DNA from: Anaerolineae bacterium
GTDB taxonomy: Bacteria; Chloroflexota; Anaerolineae; Promineifilales; Promineifilaceae
Direction: 5' to 3'
DNA: 42,812 nucleotides
Assembly (NCBI GenBank): GCA_028277515.1
Contig: JANQGC010000030.1
Coordinates: 1-42,812, forward strand
Shown here piece by piece: positions 17,291 through 27,024 of this stretch. The first letter of the stretch is position 1. Every line of letters starts with the position of its first letter. Position numbers and translations under genes: made by a program. Below the pieces are notes generated by a model. The model was not told the origin of the DNA. It saw only the letters and a program-made list of their open reading frames with translations, and did no database searches.

Positions 17291-18573
17291 AAATAGGTAT
17301 GGTGACGGCCGTTTATAAGCCAATTATAAACGGTGTTACCCAGATGGTTTCGCTTTATAAACAGCATTTAGAAGAATTAGGTCACGAAGTGACGGTGTTT
17401 ACCCTGGGAGATCCGGACCCGGCAGGTGACGAACCACGGGTCATTCGCTCAAGCGCGATTCCATTGCGTGATTATGGTTATCATTTCGCTGTATCCTTCA
17501 ATCGTGAGGTCCAGGATTTAATGCGGAATATGGATGTGCTGCACTGCCATCACCTGGGATCAGGGGTCGATTTAGCTCACCGTTATGCTGACTGCCCCGT
17601 CATTTTAACCAACCACACACGCTTGGACATTTATACGGGGACATATTTCCCATTGCCCCAGCAAGCGGCCGATGCCTTAATGCGCCAGGTTTGGCCGGAA
17701 TATACTGATATGGCCGAGGTTGTCATTGCCCCATCGGAAACTGTCAAAAATATATTGATCAATTTTGGCGTACGGAAAGATATTGAAGTTATCCCGAATG
17801 GGGTTGATCTTGAACCTTTTTTATGCCCATCAAGCCCACGCTGTAAAAGTGAAATGGGAATTCCGGAATCGGCCGTACTTATGATTTATGTCGGCCGATT
17901 GTCTGAAGAAAAAAATATTTATAAACTGCTTGACTGCTTTTCAGTGGCGCACGGCATCCTCAGCGACATGCATTTGTGCCTGGTAGGGGAAGGGCCGGAG
18001 GCTGTAAATATAAAACGGCACGCTCGAAATCTGAATTGCGCTGATAACATTCATTTCACAGGTGCCATACCCTATAAGGAGATCCCAAATCTCCTTGTTT
18101 CGGCCGATTTTTTCGTAACAGCATCTGTATCTGAAGTACATCCCCTAACAGTCATTGAGGCGATGGCCGCCGGACTTCCTATCGTGGCAACGCGCTCTCC
18201 CGGCGTTGTCGATACAGTGGAAAATGGTGTAACAGGATTTTTAGCAGAGAATCCGGATGAAGGACTTGATGCGGCAATGGCGGCTATGGCTGCAAATCCG
18301 GAACTGCGAAAAAAGATGGGCGTGGCCTCGCAAATGGCGAGCAAACGCTATGATATTCGGAAAACAGTTGCGCAAACTGTGGAATTGTATGAGCGTTTAA
18401 AACGCCAACGCCCAGATCTAGAGAGAGAAAGACCACACGGCCGTTGGTATCAAAATAAAAAAGGATTGCGGCCGAAACTGGATCGTTTGGCTGGCCTCAT
18501 AAATCCCGATTTGGGATATCTCCGCCTTTTCAGCAAGTCTTCCCGACGCAAAATTGAAGAGGATGAAGTGTGA
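17287..18573 (+). CDS. GT4-family glycosyltransferase (GT-B fold)
   Basis: This 428-residue retaining glycosyltransferase has a GT-B layout. The N-terminal Rossmann domain begins MKIGMVTAVYKPIINGVTQM. The C-terminal nucleotide-sugar domain has VIPNGVDLEPF, IYVGRLSEEKNIYKLL and the E-x7-E motif at about E283/E291 (SEVHPLTVIEAMAAGLP). The closest known types are the phosphatidylinositol mannosyltransferase/diglucosyl-diacylglycerol synthase-like enzymes, so a membrane-lipid acceptor is plausible but not shown. A basic C-terminal tail of about 50 residues follows the domain and could help membrane binding. It overlaps prs by 4 bp (ATGA) and yraN by 4 bp (GTGA). Confidence 0.9.
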   Translation: MKIGMVTAVYKPIINGVTQMVSLYKQHLEELGHEVTVFTLGDPDPAGDEPRVIRSSAIPLRDYGYHFAVSFNREVQDLMRNMDVLHCHHLGSGVDLAHRYADCPVILTNHTRLDIYTGTYFPLPQQAADALMRQVWPEYTDMAEVVIAPSETVKNILINFGVRKDIEVIPNGVDLEPFLCPSSPRCKSEMGIPESAVLMIYVGRLSEEKNIYKLLDCFSVAHGILSDMHLCLVGEGPEAVNIKRHARNLNCADNIHFTGAIPYKEIPNLLVSADFFVTASVSEVHPLTVIEAMAAGLPIVATRSPGVVDTVENGVTGFLAENPDEGLDAAMAAMAANPELRKKMGVASQMASKRYDIRKTVAQTVELYERLKRQRPDLERERPHGRWYQNKKGLRPKLDRLAGLINPDLGYLRLFSKSSRRKIEEDEV

Positions 18574-18941
18574 CCCACAAACGTAAGGAACTTGGCCAGT
18601 GGGGGGAAAAACTCGCGGCCGAATATTTGCAGAATCTAGGCTATAAATTACTAGAGAAGAACTGGCGATGCCGTCGTGGGGAGATTGATTTAATTCTTCA
18701 AGCTGGACAGGTTCTCGTTTTTACAGAAGTTAAAACTCGGCAGGGAAGAGCCTATGGCACTCCGGAAGAGGGGGTAACGCCAGCTAAAGCGCGCAAACTT
18801 TTGCAGCTAGCCCAATATTATCTTCTGGAAAAAGATTTGGATGATATTGAGTGGCGGATCGATTTGGTTGCTGTTGAAGTAAACCAGGATGGGCGGCTAG
18901 TGCGCTGTGACCACATCCCAAATGCTGTGTGGGCCTGGTGA
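18570..18941 (+). CDS. yraN: YraN/UPF0102 family putative endonuclease
   Basis: This 123-residue protein has the restriction-endonuclease-like fold signature of the family: ELGQWGEKLAAEYLQNLGYK, then the catalytic-type motif RRGEIDLILQAGQVLVFTEVKTR (acidic residues with the E-x-K), and PEEGVTPAKARKLLQLAQYYL. The true substrate is not well defined; Holliday-junction-like or general DNA roles have been suggested for the family. A GTG start overlaps the end of the glycosyltransferase gene (GTGA), and the next gene again overlaps by 4 bp, so it sits in a tightly coupled operon. Confidence 0.93.
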   Translation: MTHKRKELGQWGEKLAAEYLQNLGYKLLEKNWRCRRGEIDLILQAGQVLVFTEVKTRQGRAYGTPEEGVTPAKARKLLQLAQYYLLEKDLDDIEWRIDLVAVEVNQDGRLVRCDHIPNAVWAW

Positions 18942-19846
18942 ATAAGCTGTTGATCATCATTGGCTCAACGGCCGTGGGGAAAACCAAATGCTCTCTCAGA
19001 TTAGCAGAAACGTTCGGGGGAGAGATTGTTTCGGCCGATTCCCGCTTATTTTATCGTGGGATGGACATTGGCACCGCCAAGCCAACTGCAAGTGAATTAA
19101 GTCGAGTGGTGCACCACTTCATTGATGTTGTTGACCCCAATCAAACGGTGACTCTAGGCCAGTACCAGGAGATGGCCTATGATACAATCGAGCAGATTCA
19201 GAGTGATAGGAAACTGCCCATTCTTGTCGGCGGAACCGGGCAATATGTGATGGCGGTTGCTCAAGGGTGGGGAATTCCCAAGGTCGCGCCACAACCGTTG
19301 ATACGTGAACAGTTGGCTCAACTGGATGCCTTAGAATTGAACCGCTGGCTAAAAGAATTGGATCCTGAGGCTGCGGCAAGAATTGATTATAGAAATATTC
19401 GTCGCGTTATTCGTGCCCTGGAGGTAACATTGGTGGCTGGACGGCCGATTTCGGAACTGCAACGTAAAACGCCTCCCAATTATGATATGTGTTGGATCGG
19501 TTTATACCGGGAGCGATCAATACTTTATCAAAGAATTGACCAGCGAGTCGTTCGAATGATTGAAAAGGGATTGGTTGAGGAAGTTAAGAGATTGCGGGAT
19601 GAAGGATACGGCCGACATTTATCCTCAATGAGTGGTCTTGGATATCGACAAATCTACGCCTATCTGGATGGAGAAGTATCATTAGACCATGCTGTCGAGC
19701 GGATTAAGTTTGAAACCCACCGCTTTGCCCGCCAGCAAAACACATGGTTTCGCCAGGATGATCCAAATATCCATTGGTTCGATTTGGACTCCCCTGACGC
19801 TGATGAAGCTCTCATACGACTTGCCCAGAGTTGGTTGGAAAAATAA
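18938..19846 (+). CDS. miaA: tRNA dimethylallyltransferase
   Basis: The enzyme transfers a dimethylallyl group to N6 of A37 in tRNAs that read UNN codons. The P-loop is GSTAVGKT at about residues 8-15. The family motifs VSADSRLFYRGMDIGTAKPT, HHFIDVVDP, PILVGGTGQYV, DYRNIRRVIRALEV and the C-terminal MSGLGYRQIYAYL and THRFARQQNTWFRQD are all present. The GTG at 18938 is preferred over one at 18929 because it makes the same GTGA stop/start overlap seen at the previous junction. Length (302) is normal. It is followed by dus, another tRNA-modifying enzyme. Confidence 0.96.
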   Translation: MNKLLIIIGSTAVGKTKCSLRLAETFGGEIVSADSRLFYRGMDIGTAKPTASELSRVVHHFIDVVDPNQTVTLGQYQEMAYDTIEQIQSDRKLPILVGGTGQYVMAVAQGWGIPKVAPQPLIREQLAQLDALELNRWLKELDPEAAARIDYRNIRRVIRALEVTLVAGRPISELQRKTPPNYDMCWIGLYRERSILYQRIDQRVVRMIEKGLVEEVKRLRDEGYGRHLSSMSGLGYRQIYAYLDGEVSLDHAVERIKFETHRFARQQNTWFRQDDPNIHWFDLDSPDADEALIRLAQSWLEK

Positions 19847-19856
19847 AATCAAGTTC

Positions 19857-20879
19857 ATGTTGAATGAACCAAATTTTTGGGTTGGCAACATGCCGGTCTA
19901 TGGCGATGTTATATTAGCACCAATGGCTGGCTACTCCGACGTTCCCTATCGTGCGCTTTGCCGTTCGTTTGGATCGGCCATGCACTACACTGAGTTCGTG
20001 CCGGTGGAAGCGCTATTGGGAAGGAGGAGTAATAATCGTTTTTGGCAGCGTTTGGATAAGAAGATGGATGAACATCCGATCGTATTCCAGATTTTTGGTA
20101 ATAATGCTCGTAAAATTCTAGATGCGGCTTTAAGAATTGAGGAGCTTGAACCCGACATAATTGATATCAATATGGGTTGCTCAACCCGAAAGGTCAGCGG
20201 ACGAGGAGCCGGGGTGGGCATGATGCCCCAGCCAAAACTTGTGGAAGAGACCTATAGGCTATTAAGTCAGCATTTAAGCGTGCCTGTGTCGGGTAAAATC
20301 CGTCTGGGCTGGGACGATAAACAACGAAACTATGAAGATATCGCTCGGATTATGGTTGAAAATGGGGCTGCGCTGGTGGCTATGCATGCCCGAACAAAAA
20401 TTCAAAAATATGATGGCCAGGCCGATTGGGATGAGATCGCCAGGCTACGTCAGGTTGTGCCGGTTCCCGTGATTGGCAATGGGGATGTGCAATGCGTGGA
20501 TGATATTGATCGTATGTTGGCGCACACAGGGTGTGATGCGGTCATGATTGGGCGTAGTGCAATAGGCAATCCCTGGATTTTTGGCCGAATAAATAGAGAA
20601 GATTTATCGGTGGAGCAGTTTATTGCAACCATTCACTTTCATGCTCAGGAAATGGTTGATTATTATAATGAATCCTTGGGGCTGCGCCTGTTCCGTAAGC
20701 ATGTCAAGCAGTATTTAGCTAATTTCACGGGGATTGAAGCTGTTCAGGCGCAAATACTTCAAGTTTCTCGATTTGACCAATTTCTATTGTTGCTCGATGA
20801 GTTGAGAGCGAACCTTCAAGTTAATTTGTCCAATAATTTTAATATTTCTGATTCAAAAGCTGTATTGGCTGTAAATTGA
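19857..20879 (+). CDS. dus: tRNA-dihydrouridine synthase
   Basis: This FMN enzyme reduces uridine to dihydrouridine in the tRNA D-loop or variable region. The 340-residue protein starts with VILAPMAGYSDVPYRALCR and has the catalytic-Cys motif INMGCSTRKVSGRGAGVGMM, where the usual GCP is GCS. It also has SGKIRLGWDD, the phosphate-binding HARTKIQKYDGQADW, IGNGDV and VMIGRSAIGNPWIF. The ATG at 19857, 10 bp after miaA, is chosen: a longer reading from 19689 would lie inside miaA and add residues with no family match. Its 3' end overlaps the convergent nucleotidyltransferase gene by 64 bp. Which of the Dus subfamilies it belongs to is unclear. Confidence 0.93.
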   Translation: MLNEPNFWVGNMPVYGDVILAPMAGYSDVPYRALCRSFGSAMHYTEFVPVEALLGRRSNNRFWQRLDKKMDEHPIVFQIFGNNARKILDAALRIEELEPDIIDINMGCSTRKVSGRGAGVGMMPQPKLVEETYRLLSQHLSVPVSGKIRLGWDDKQRNYEDIARIMVENGAALVAMHARTKIQKYDGQADWDEIARLRQVVPVPVIGNGDVQCVDDIDRMLAHTGCDAVMIGRSAIGNPWIFGRINREDLSVEQFIATIHFHAQEMVDYYNESLGLRLFRKHVKQYLANFTGIEAVQAQILQVSRFDQFLLLLDELRANLQVNLSNNFNISDSKAVLAVN

Positions 20880-21592
20880 AGGTTGTGCTCCAATACAATT
20901 GCTTTCCGAGCAGCAAGATAAATCGGAATCATTTTGGACATCCATTGGATTGTTTTTTCTGCATTTAATTCATACCGAACATTGATGAGCGCATCCCTGG
21001 CCGCATGGTTTTGGGGCAGGGCAGCAAGCAGCGTCGGAAAGGTGAAATATAGCATTTCTAAATAAATGGGGAAGGGGCGCTTGCTGTCTCCGCGAGCTAA
21101 TTGGCGAATAATATCCCAATACATGATCCAAAATCGTTGGTCTACAGCAACGAGGTCGGTGTTGGAGATGCTCGACCGGGGGTAAGCTAAGTTGGCTGAT
21201 GCTTGTTGATAAGATTCCGCCCAATTATTTTCGTCTTTGAGAATTCTTATTTGCCCATCCCATGGATTCGGGATGAGTGTTTCTTTTGATTCATAGCGAA
21301 AATCAAGTTTACTGCCGTTGGCATAGAGGGCGATATGGAAAAACGGCCGTACATGGATGGCGTCGAATGATTTGACAGCCAAATAGGGCATGATAGATCG
21401 GACAAACTGTCTTCTCTTTTCCCAGGCTTCGACTCTTCTGTCTTCATCGGCAAATACAAGGGCAATATCCAGGTCTGAATAAGCATCTGCAACCCGTTTA
21501 CCAAATGATCCGGCCAGGAAACAGGCGACGATATCCGGTTCTGCAGTCACTTTGCGCTGCACGCGCCCAATCATTCTTTCCTGTTCAAACAT
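20816..21592 (-). CDS. Aminoglycoside adenylyltransferase-like nucleotidyltransferase
   Basis: This 258-residue protein has the polymerase-beta-type nucleotidyltransferase motif GSFGKRVADAYSDLDIALVF at about residues 28-47, with the G-S and D-x-D catalytic elements intact, followed by a mostly helical C-terminal domain. The layout resembles ANT/AadA-like and kanamycin-nucleotidyltransferase-like enzymes, but resistance cannot be inferred; many genomic homologues have no known substrate. Its last 64 bp overlap the convergent dus gene, which is unusual for two intact genes. It lies 30 bp downstream of the PAP2-like gene and may be co-transcribed with it. Confidence 0.8.
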   Translation of the reverse strand: MFEQERMIGRVQRKVTAEPDIVACFLAGSFGKRVADAYSDLDIALVFADEDRRVEAWEKRRQFVRSIMPYLAVKSFDAIHVRPFFHIALYANGSKLDFRYESKETLIPNPWDGQIRILKDENNWAESYQQASANLAYPRSSISNTDLVAVDQRFWIMYWDIIRQLARGDSKRPFPIYLEMLYFTFPTLLAALPQNHAARDALINVRYELNAEKTIQWMSKMIPIYLAARKAIVLEHNLQFTANTAFESEILKLLDKLT

Positions 21593-21622
21593 AATAATTT
21601 CGCGTAGTAATTATCTCCACAC

Positions 21623-22255
21623 CTACAAACAAACAAAACAACCAAACAAATTTGAAAGAATTAAAACCGAAATAACCCCTAAAAACAAACCTGCGACAAC
21701 CTGGGCCGGTGAGTGACGTTTTAAATATAGCCGTACATATACAACGGCTACGACGAAGGGTAAAATGAATAAGCTAACCCCCCAGCCGAAGACTAAAGCG
21801 GTAATTAAAAATGCAGCAGAAACGGCCGTGGCATGAAAGCTAATCAACCAGCGGAAGTTGATTAAGCCTAACACAGATAAAGCAAGTATATCAAATATTG
21901 CAAGACATTTAAGTGACTCTGGCCCATTGAAAAGGGTTACTATAGTGAGCATCAACACACCTGAGGTTACACCCACCAGGTAGGGGAGATGTCTTTCTTT
22001 GGTGTCGCTCATGTGCAGTTCAACGATTCTACCCGATTTTAAAAGCCAGAGGACGAACAAAATCGGCATAAGGGATATGATGAATCCGCTTATAGCCGCC
22101 CATATCAGCGCATCAGGAATTGGTAATTCTGTTAAGGAGAGAACCAGGCCGACGATAGCAAAAATAACAGGGGGGCTAACAATATTTGAAAAAAGGCGAG
22201 CAAGTTTGATTTTCCCTGTTCGATTGATTTCTAACTTATCGAGGGGGGTTGTCAT
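21623..22255 (-). CDS. PAP2-like (phosphatidic acid phosphatase type 2) membrane protein
   Basis: This roughly 210-residue protein has six hydrophobic helices. Weak PAP2 phosphatase motifs are spaced as expected: SDTKERHLPY (KxxxRxxP type), FHATAVSAAF in place of PSGH, and RLYLKRHSPAQVVAG in place of SRxxxxxHxxxD, where the last Asp is Gln. It could be an undecaprenyl-diphosphate or lipid phosphatase, but with the Ser-Gly-His and the Asp altered, activity is uncertain. The ATG at 22255 is preferred over a GTG at 22291 because the upstream start lies inside a hairpin (22271-22304) that probably ends the ahcY message. Confidence 0.7.
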   Translation of the reverse strand: MTTPLDKLEINRTGKIKLARLFSNIVSPPVIFAIVGLVLSLTELPIPDALIWAAISGFIISLMPILFVLWLLKSGRIVELHMSDTKERHLPYLVGVTSGVLMLTIVTLFNGPESLKCLAIFDILALSVLGLINFRWLISFHATAVSAAFLITALVFGWGVSLFILPFVVAVVYVRLYLKRHSPAQVVAGLFLGVISVLILSNLFGCFVCL

Positions 22256-22270
22256 TAATAAGGAGGGGAA

Positions 22271-22304
22271 GGGTAACGAGTCCTGTTCCACAAACTCGTT
22301 ACCC
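22271..22304 (-). terminator. Hairpin downstream of ahcY
   Basis: A perfect 10-bp inverted repeat (GGGTAACGAG at 22271-22280 with 22295-22304), loop of 14, starts 8 nt after the ahcY stop. In the minus direction it is followed by the pyrimidine-rich TTCCCCTCCTT. It may be a weak terminator or an intercistronic stem before the PAP2-like gene. Confidence 0.5.
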
Positions 22305-22312
22305 TGAAATTG

Positions 22313-23671
<1,359 letters not shown>

Positions 23672-23688
23672 ACTATTTGTGTCCTGTT

Positions 23689-24645
23689 TTACTCAAATAA
23701 AATGTCTAATTTCCCCTGATCATCAAAATGCTCCCGGAAACGATTTGCAAATTGAGAACGGGTGAAATGATGGGTTTGGGTTCCCAAGTTTTCCAGAACG
23801 TAAGTAGCTGCAAGAGAACCCATACGGCCGGCTATATCCCAGGAAAGACCTAACTCAATTCCACACATTAAACCGGCCCGAAAGGCATCGCCAGCCCCAG
23901 TTGGCTCAACAATTTGTAGAGGAGGGACTGACGGTATCTCCCATGATTCATCTTTTACTTTTATTTCCGCCCCTGTCGATCCTTTTGTGACGAGCAGTCC
24001 GCCGGTTTTATCTTCAATTTGTTTTGCAGTTAAACCGATCCTTTCCTGGATCAGATGATATTCATAGGTGTTGACTGTGAGCATAAAACAGCCATCCAAC
24101 CCTTCATACAAATCTTCACCACTTAATCTAACCGTTTGTTGGCTAGGATCATAGATATAAGGGATCCCAAGTTGTTTACACTCACGGACATAAGCTCGCA
24201 TTGCCTTGGGATCATTCGGTGAGATGATGGCTAACTGAGCATCCTCTGCATACTCTTTAAATGTGAGCAGGCTGGCATGAGCCATGGCTCCGGTGTAGAA
24301 ACTGGCAATCTGATTATGATCCAGGTCTGTATTGACAAAAAAGGAGGCTGTAAAATCATCCTCCATCTCTAAAATCGCCGATGTATTAACTCCAAATCCC
24401 TCTAGCCAACTTCGATAGCCGGCAAAATCCCTTCCGGCTGTTCCCATAACGGTTGGCCGGCTGCCGAGCAAGGCCATTGTGTAGGCAATATTTGGAGCAT
24501 TTCCGCCTCTTTGTTTTTTCATTGAGTCGACTAAAAAACTGAGACTGATGTTTTCCAAATGTTCAGCGACAATTACCTCTTTGAATCGGCCGGGAAAAGA
24601 CATGAGATAATCAAAGGCGATTGAACCGGTTACTACAATTTTCAT
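23689..24645 (-). CDS. adoK: Adenosine kinase (actinobacterial AdoK-like, PfkB family)
   Basis: This 318-residue PfkB-family kinase closely resembles what I know of mycobacterial adenosine kinase: VTGSIAFDYLMSFPGRFKE at the start, LENISLSFLVDSMKKQRGGN, the IASFYTGAMAHA segment, DPSQQTVRLSGEDL and the PfkB signature 2 with the catalytic Asp in VEPTGAGDAFRAGLM. It should convert adenosine to AMP. Its place immediately upstream of ahcY makes biological sense: AhcY releases adenosine from S-adenosylhomocysteine and the kinase pulls the reaction forward. A generic sugar kinase (ribokinase) is the alternative but fits the N-terminal motifs less well. There is no clear ribosome site. Confidence 0.88.
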   Translation of the reverse strand: MKIVVTGSIAFDYLMSFPGRFKEVIVAEHLENISLSFLVDSMKKQRGGNAPNIAYTMALLGSRPTVMGTAGRDFAGYRSWLEGFGVNTSAILEMEDDFTASFFVNTDLDHNQIASFYTGAMAHASLLTFKEYAEDAQLAIISPNDPKAMRAYVRECKQLGIPYIYDPSQQTVRLSGEDLYEGLDGCFMLTVNTYEYHLIQERIGLTAKQIEDKTGGLLVTKGSTGAEIKVKDESWEIPSVPPLQIVEPTGAGDAFRAGLMCGIELGLSWDIAGRMGSLAATYVLENLGTQTHHFTRSQFANRFREHFDDQGKLDILFE

Positions 24646-24660
24646 GAATTCACACTAAAT

Positions 24661-24718
24661 GTGACAGTCACTTTGGTCATTATTTAAGTGGCAATGCGGA
24701 TAGTAAAGTGACTGTCAC
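24661..24718. repeat. 14-bp inverted repeat with self-palindromic arms, upstream of adoK
   Basis: GTGACAGTCACTTT (24661-24674) and AAAGTGACTGTCAC (24705-24718) are perfect reverse complements separated by 30 bp. Each arm also contains the palindrome GTGAC-N-GTCAC. It could be a pair of operators 47 bp apart upstream of adoK-ahcY, a REP/MITE-like unit, or a transcript hairpin after the GT2 gene. Confidence 0.65.
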
Positions 24719-24814
24719 CTGTTAAGAAACTTCGCGAACGAACCACCTAGTTTGATTTACCAGCGCCGATTATGACATTTTCAGATTAAGTTACACCTTA
24801 AGGAGGTAAGGACT

Positions 24815-25564
24815 TCAGTTACTCCTTGAAGGCTCGTTTTCTGTCTGTCGTGCGGTTTTTAAAACGGGAGTCAGGCCGAGGCGATCTCTAACCATTGTTA
24901 TTAAGGCACGAAATCCATCGCGACTGGTGATTTTTTTCCCCTCAGCATAGGTCCTGGGATCATAACTAATCGGTATTTCGATAATTTGATGTCCCGATAA
25001 CAATATTTTGTCTGGAAGTTCAAAATCGAGATTAAAGTCCGTTGTCGTTAGATTGAGTTGCTTCACAACATCAGCTCGGACCATTTTTGTTGCTGTTGCG
25101 ACATCGGTTAGATTTCCGCCAAAAAAAAGATTTGTAATAGATGTTAATAAACGTACGCCTAAGTATGCATGTGCATATTCATATTTTACGTCCCCTCCCA
25201 AAACACGAGAACCAAAAATCGCAGCAGCATTTGTTTCATCCGCTGTCCGACAAAACCGCTCGTGTTCGGCCGGATCATATTCGCTGTCGGCATCCTGGAT
25301 AATCATATAGTCACCAGACATATTGGCGATTCCAGTTCTGATCGACATACCTTTACCCAAATTTTGATCATGGAAAAAGGTTTTTATTTCGGGATCGGAA
25401 ATTTCTTTTAGTATTTCTCTTGTACCGTCTGTTGAGAAATTATCAATGACCAAAATCTCACGGTCCCACCCCGGCCCCAGGTTCACGGCTTTTGTCTCCG
25501 AGATAACTTTAGAAATGGTTGCTTTTTCGTTGTAACAGCAGATGATAACTGATAACTTTCGCAT
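24815..25564 (-). CDS. GT2-family glycosyltransferase (dolichyl-phosphate mannosyltransferase-like)
   Basis: This roughly 249-residue inverting glycosyltransferase has a GT-A fold: KLSVIICCYNEKATISKVI at the start, EILVIDNFSTDGTREIL, the nucleotide-sugar DxD-type motif in IIQDADSEYDPAEH and a GSRVLGG segment. It resembles DPM1/polyprenyl-phosphate glycosyltransferases but has no C-terminal membrane helices. The sugar and acceptor are unknown. The ATG at 25564 overlaps the RfbH stop codon by one base (TGATG); a GTG at 25567 directly upstream gives one more residue. The coupling to RfbH suggests work on the same deoxysugar-containing glycan. Confidence 0.87.
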   Translation of the reverse strand: MRKLSVIICCYNEKATISKVISETKAVNLGPGWDREILVIDNFSTDGTREILKEISDPEIKTFFHDQNLGKGMSIRTGIANMSGDYMIIQDADSEYDPAEHERFCRTADETNAAAIFGSRVLGGDVKYEYAHAYLGVRLLTSITNLFFGGNLTDVATATKMVRADVVKQLNLTTTDFNLDFELPDKILLSGHQIIEIPISYDPRTYAEGKKITSRDGFRALITMVRDRLGLTPVLKTARQTENEPSRSN

Positions 25565-26880
25565 CACAATTGTCCAAAAAAGCGGGCAAACTGCTCGACC
25601 ATGTAATCGAGTTTTGCTTGATTCATGCCTGGAAAAACGCCGATAAAGAAACTCTGGCGCATTATTTGATCGGATACCGGGAGTTCTCCAATGGATCGGT
25701 AGTCTATTTCTTGATATGCAGGTTGGCGAAGAATATTACCCGCAAACAATAGACGCGTTTGCACGTGATTTAATTCCAAATAGCGGGTCAATTCGTGACG
25801 GGTAAATGGAGCATTTTCTCTAATCGTGATCGGAAATGCGAACCACGAAGGATCTGCTTTTTCATGCCAGGAAGGCAGAATTAAAAACTCATCAAACTGG
25901 CTTAAACAGTTATATAAGTATGCAAAATTGCGTTTTCTACTGGCTACAAAATCAGGCAATTTTTCGAGCTGTGCGATCCCCATGGCTGCCTGAGGGTCAG
26001 TTAGTTTCAAGTTATAACCAATTTCTGAGTAGTAATAACGGTGATCATAATATCCGGGAATACCCGGCACTTCTCTCTCAAAGCGAATGCCACATTTTCC
26101 ATTGACCGGATTGTCATATCCGCACCAACAATCGCGACCCCAATCACGAATGGCGCGGGCTATTTTTGCCAGGCGCGGGCTGTTTGTATAAACGGCCCCT
26201 CCTTCACCCATTGTAATGTGGTGTGCGGGATAAAAACTTAATGTAGCTAGATGTCCAAATGTGCCAACCAGCCGGCCGTCCCACTTAGAACCTAAAGCAT
26301 CACAGGTGTCTTCGATTAAAAACAGATCGTGTTTTTTGATAAAAGATGAAACGACATCCATATTGGCCGGGTTGCCCAATGTATGGGCAAAGAAGAGGGC
26401 GCGGGTGCGCTCTGAAACGGCCGCCTCTAACTGGTCAACGTCAATATTGTAATCACCTATACAACTATCGACAAAAACAGGAACAAGATTATTTTGAATG
26501 ATGGGATTGACGGTTGTAGGAAAGCTAGCAGCAGGGACAATCACCTCATCTCCAGTTTGTAAGCCATTCGGAATCTTATGTGAGCAAAGGGTAGTTAGTG
26601 CCGCCAGGTTAGCAGATGATCCTGAATTTACAGGAATCACTTCCCTAACACCGATGTAGCTGCCTAACTTTTTCTCAAACTCCTCAGCATAAGGACCCGT
26701 GGTTAGCCAAAAATCAAGAACCGCAGCCACCATATTCTGCATTTCGTTTTCGTCGAAGACGCGACCAGCATAATGGACCGTCGATATTCCTGGTATGAAG
26801 GGCTTCTGAGAGTGGACCTCATTGTAGTATTCAGCAACCTGCGCCAGAATCGACTGGCGCAGTTCATCAGACTTACTCAT
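25564..26880 (-). CDS. rfbH: CDP-4-dehydro-6-deoxyglucose 3-dehydratase (E1), RfbH type
   Basis: The PMP- and [2Fe-2S]-dependent enzyme removes the C3 hydroxyl from CDP-4-keto-6-deoxyglucose on the way to 3,6-dideoxyhexoses. The 438-residue protein is of the DegT/DnrJ/EryC1 fold, but the PLP-binding lysine is His in SFYPAHHITMGEGGAV, the hallmark that separates E1 from the aminotransferases. The Cys-rich cluster-binding motif is present as RDCWCGYDNPVNGKCGIRF, with one further Cys in EDTCDALGS. So the enzyme appears intact. Its usual partners (CDP-glucose synthase, 4,6-dehydratase, E3 reductase, epimerase) are not in this window. It leads a two-gene unit with the GT2 gene behind a good promoter. 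Confidence 0.94.
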   Translation of the reverse strand: MSKSDELRQSILAQVAEYYNEVHSQKPFIPGISTVHYAGRVFDENEMQNMVAAVLDFWLTTGPYAEEFEKKLGSYIGVREVIPVNSGSSANLAALTTLCSHKIPNGLQTGDEVIVPAASFPTTVNPIIQNNLVPVFVDSCIGDYNIDVDQLEAAVSERTRALFFAHTLGNPANMDVVSSFIKKHDLFLIEDTCDALGSKWDGRLVGTFGHLATLSFYPAHHITMGEGGAVYTNSPRLAKIARAIRDWGRDCWCGYDNPVNGKCGIRFEREVPGIPGYYDHRYYYSEIGYNLKLTDPQAAMGIAQLEKLPDFVASRKRNFAYLYNCLSQFDEFLILPSWHEKADPSWFAFPITIRENAPFTRHELTRYLELNHVQTRLLFAGNILRQPAYQEIDYRSIGELPVSDQIMRQSFFIGVFPGMNQAKLDYMVEQFARFFGQL

Positions 26881-26939
26881 ATTGAATGTTGCCCTACGAT
26901 CCGGGCTAGTTACAAGCTCAGCTTGGAAGTTAAACCAGG

Positions 26940-26967
26940 ATTATAACACAGCCACATTGTTCTCCAA
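26940..26967 (-). promoter_or_regulatory. Sigma70-type promoter of rfbH-GT2
   Basis: On the minus strand TTGGAG (26967-26962), a 16-bp spacer and a consensus TATAAT (26945-26940) lie about 60 bp before the rfbH ATG. No ribosome site is seen in the leader. Confidence 0.6.
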
Positions 26968-27024
26968 GTTCCTCAGAGTTCCTTAGACAACGTTTAGTTG
27001 GCGCTAATTGAACACTTTACCTTC

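Noticed and set aside
20816..21592. Nucleotidyltransferase as an antibiotic resistance gene
   Set aside because: The catalytic motif is general to the superfamily, and there is no mobile element or resistance context.
24773..24784. TGACATTTTCAG resembling the proximal dyad of the CBS promoter
   Set aside because: No plus-strand gene and no -10 box at the required 24-bp spacing; probably chance.
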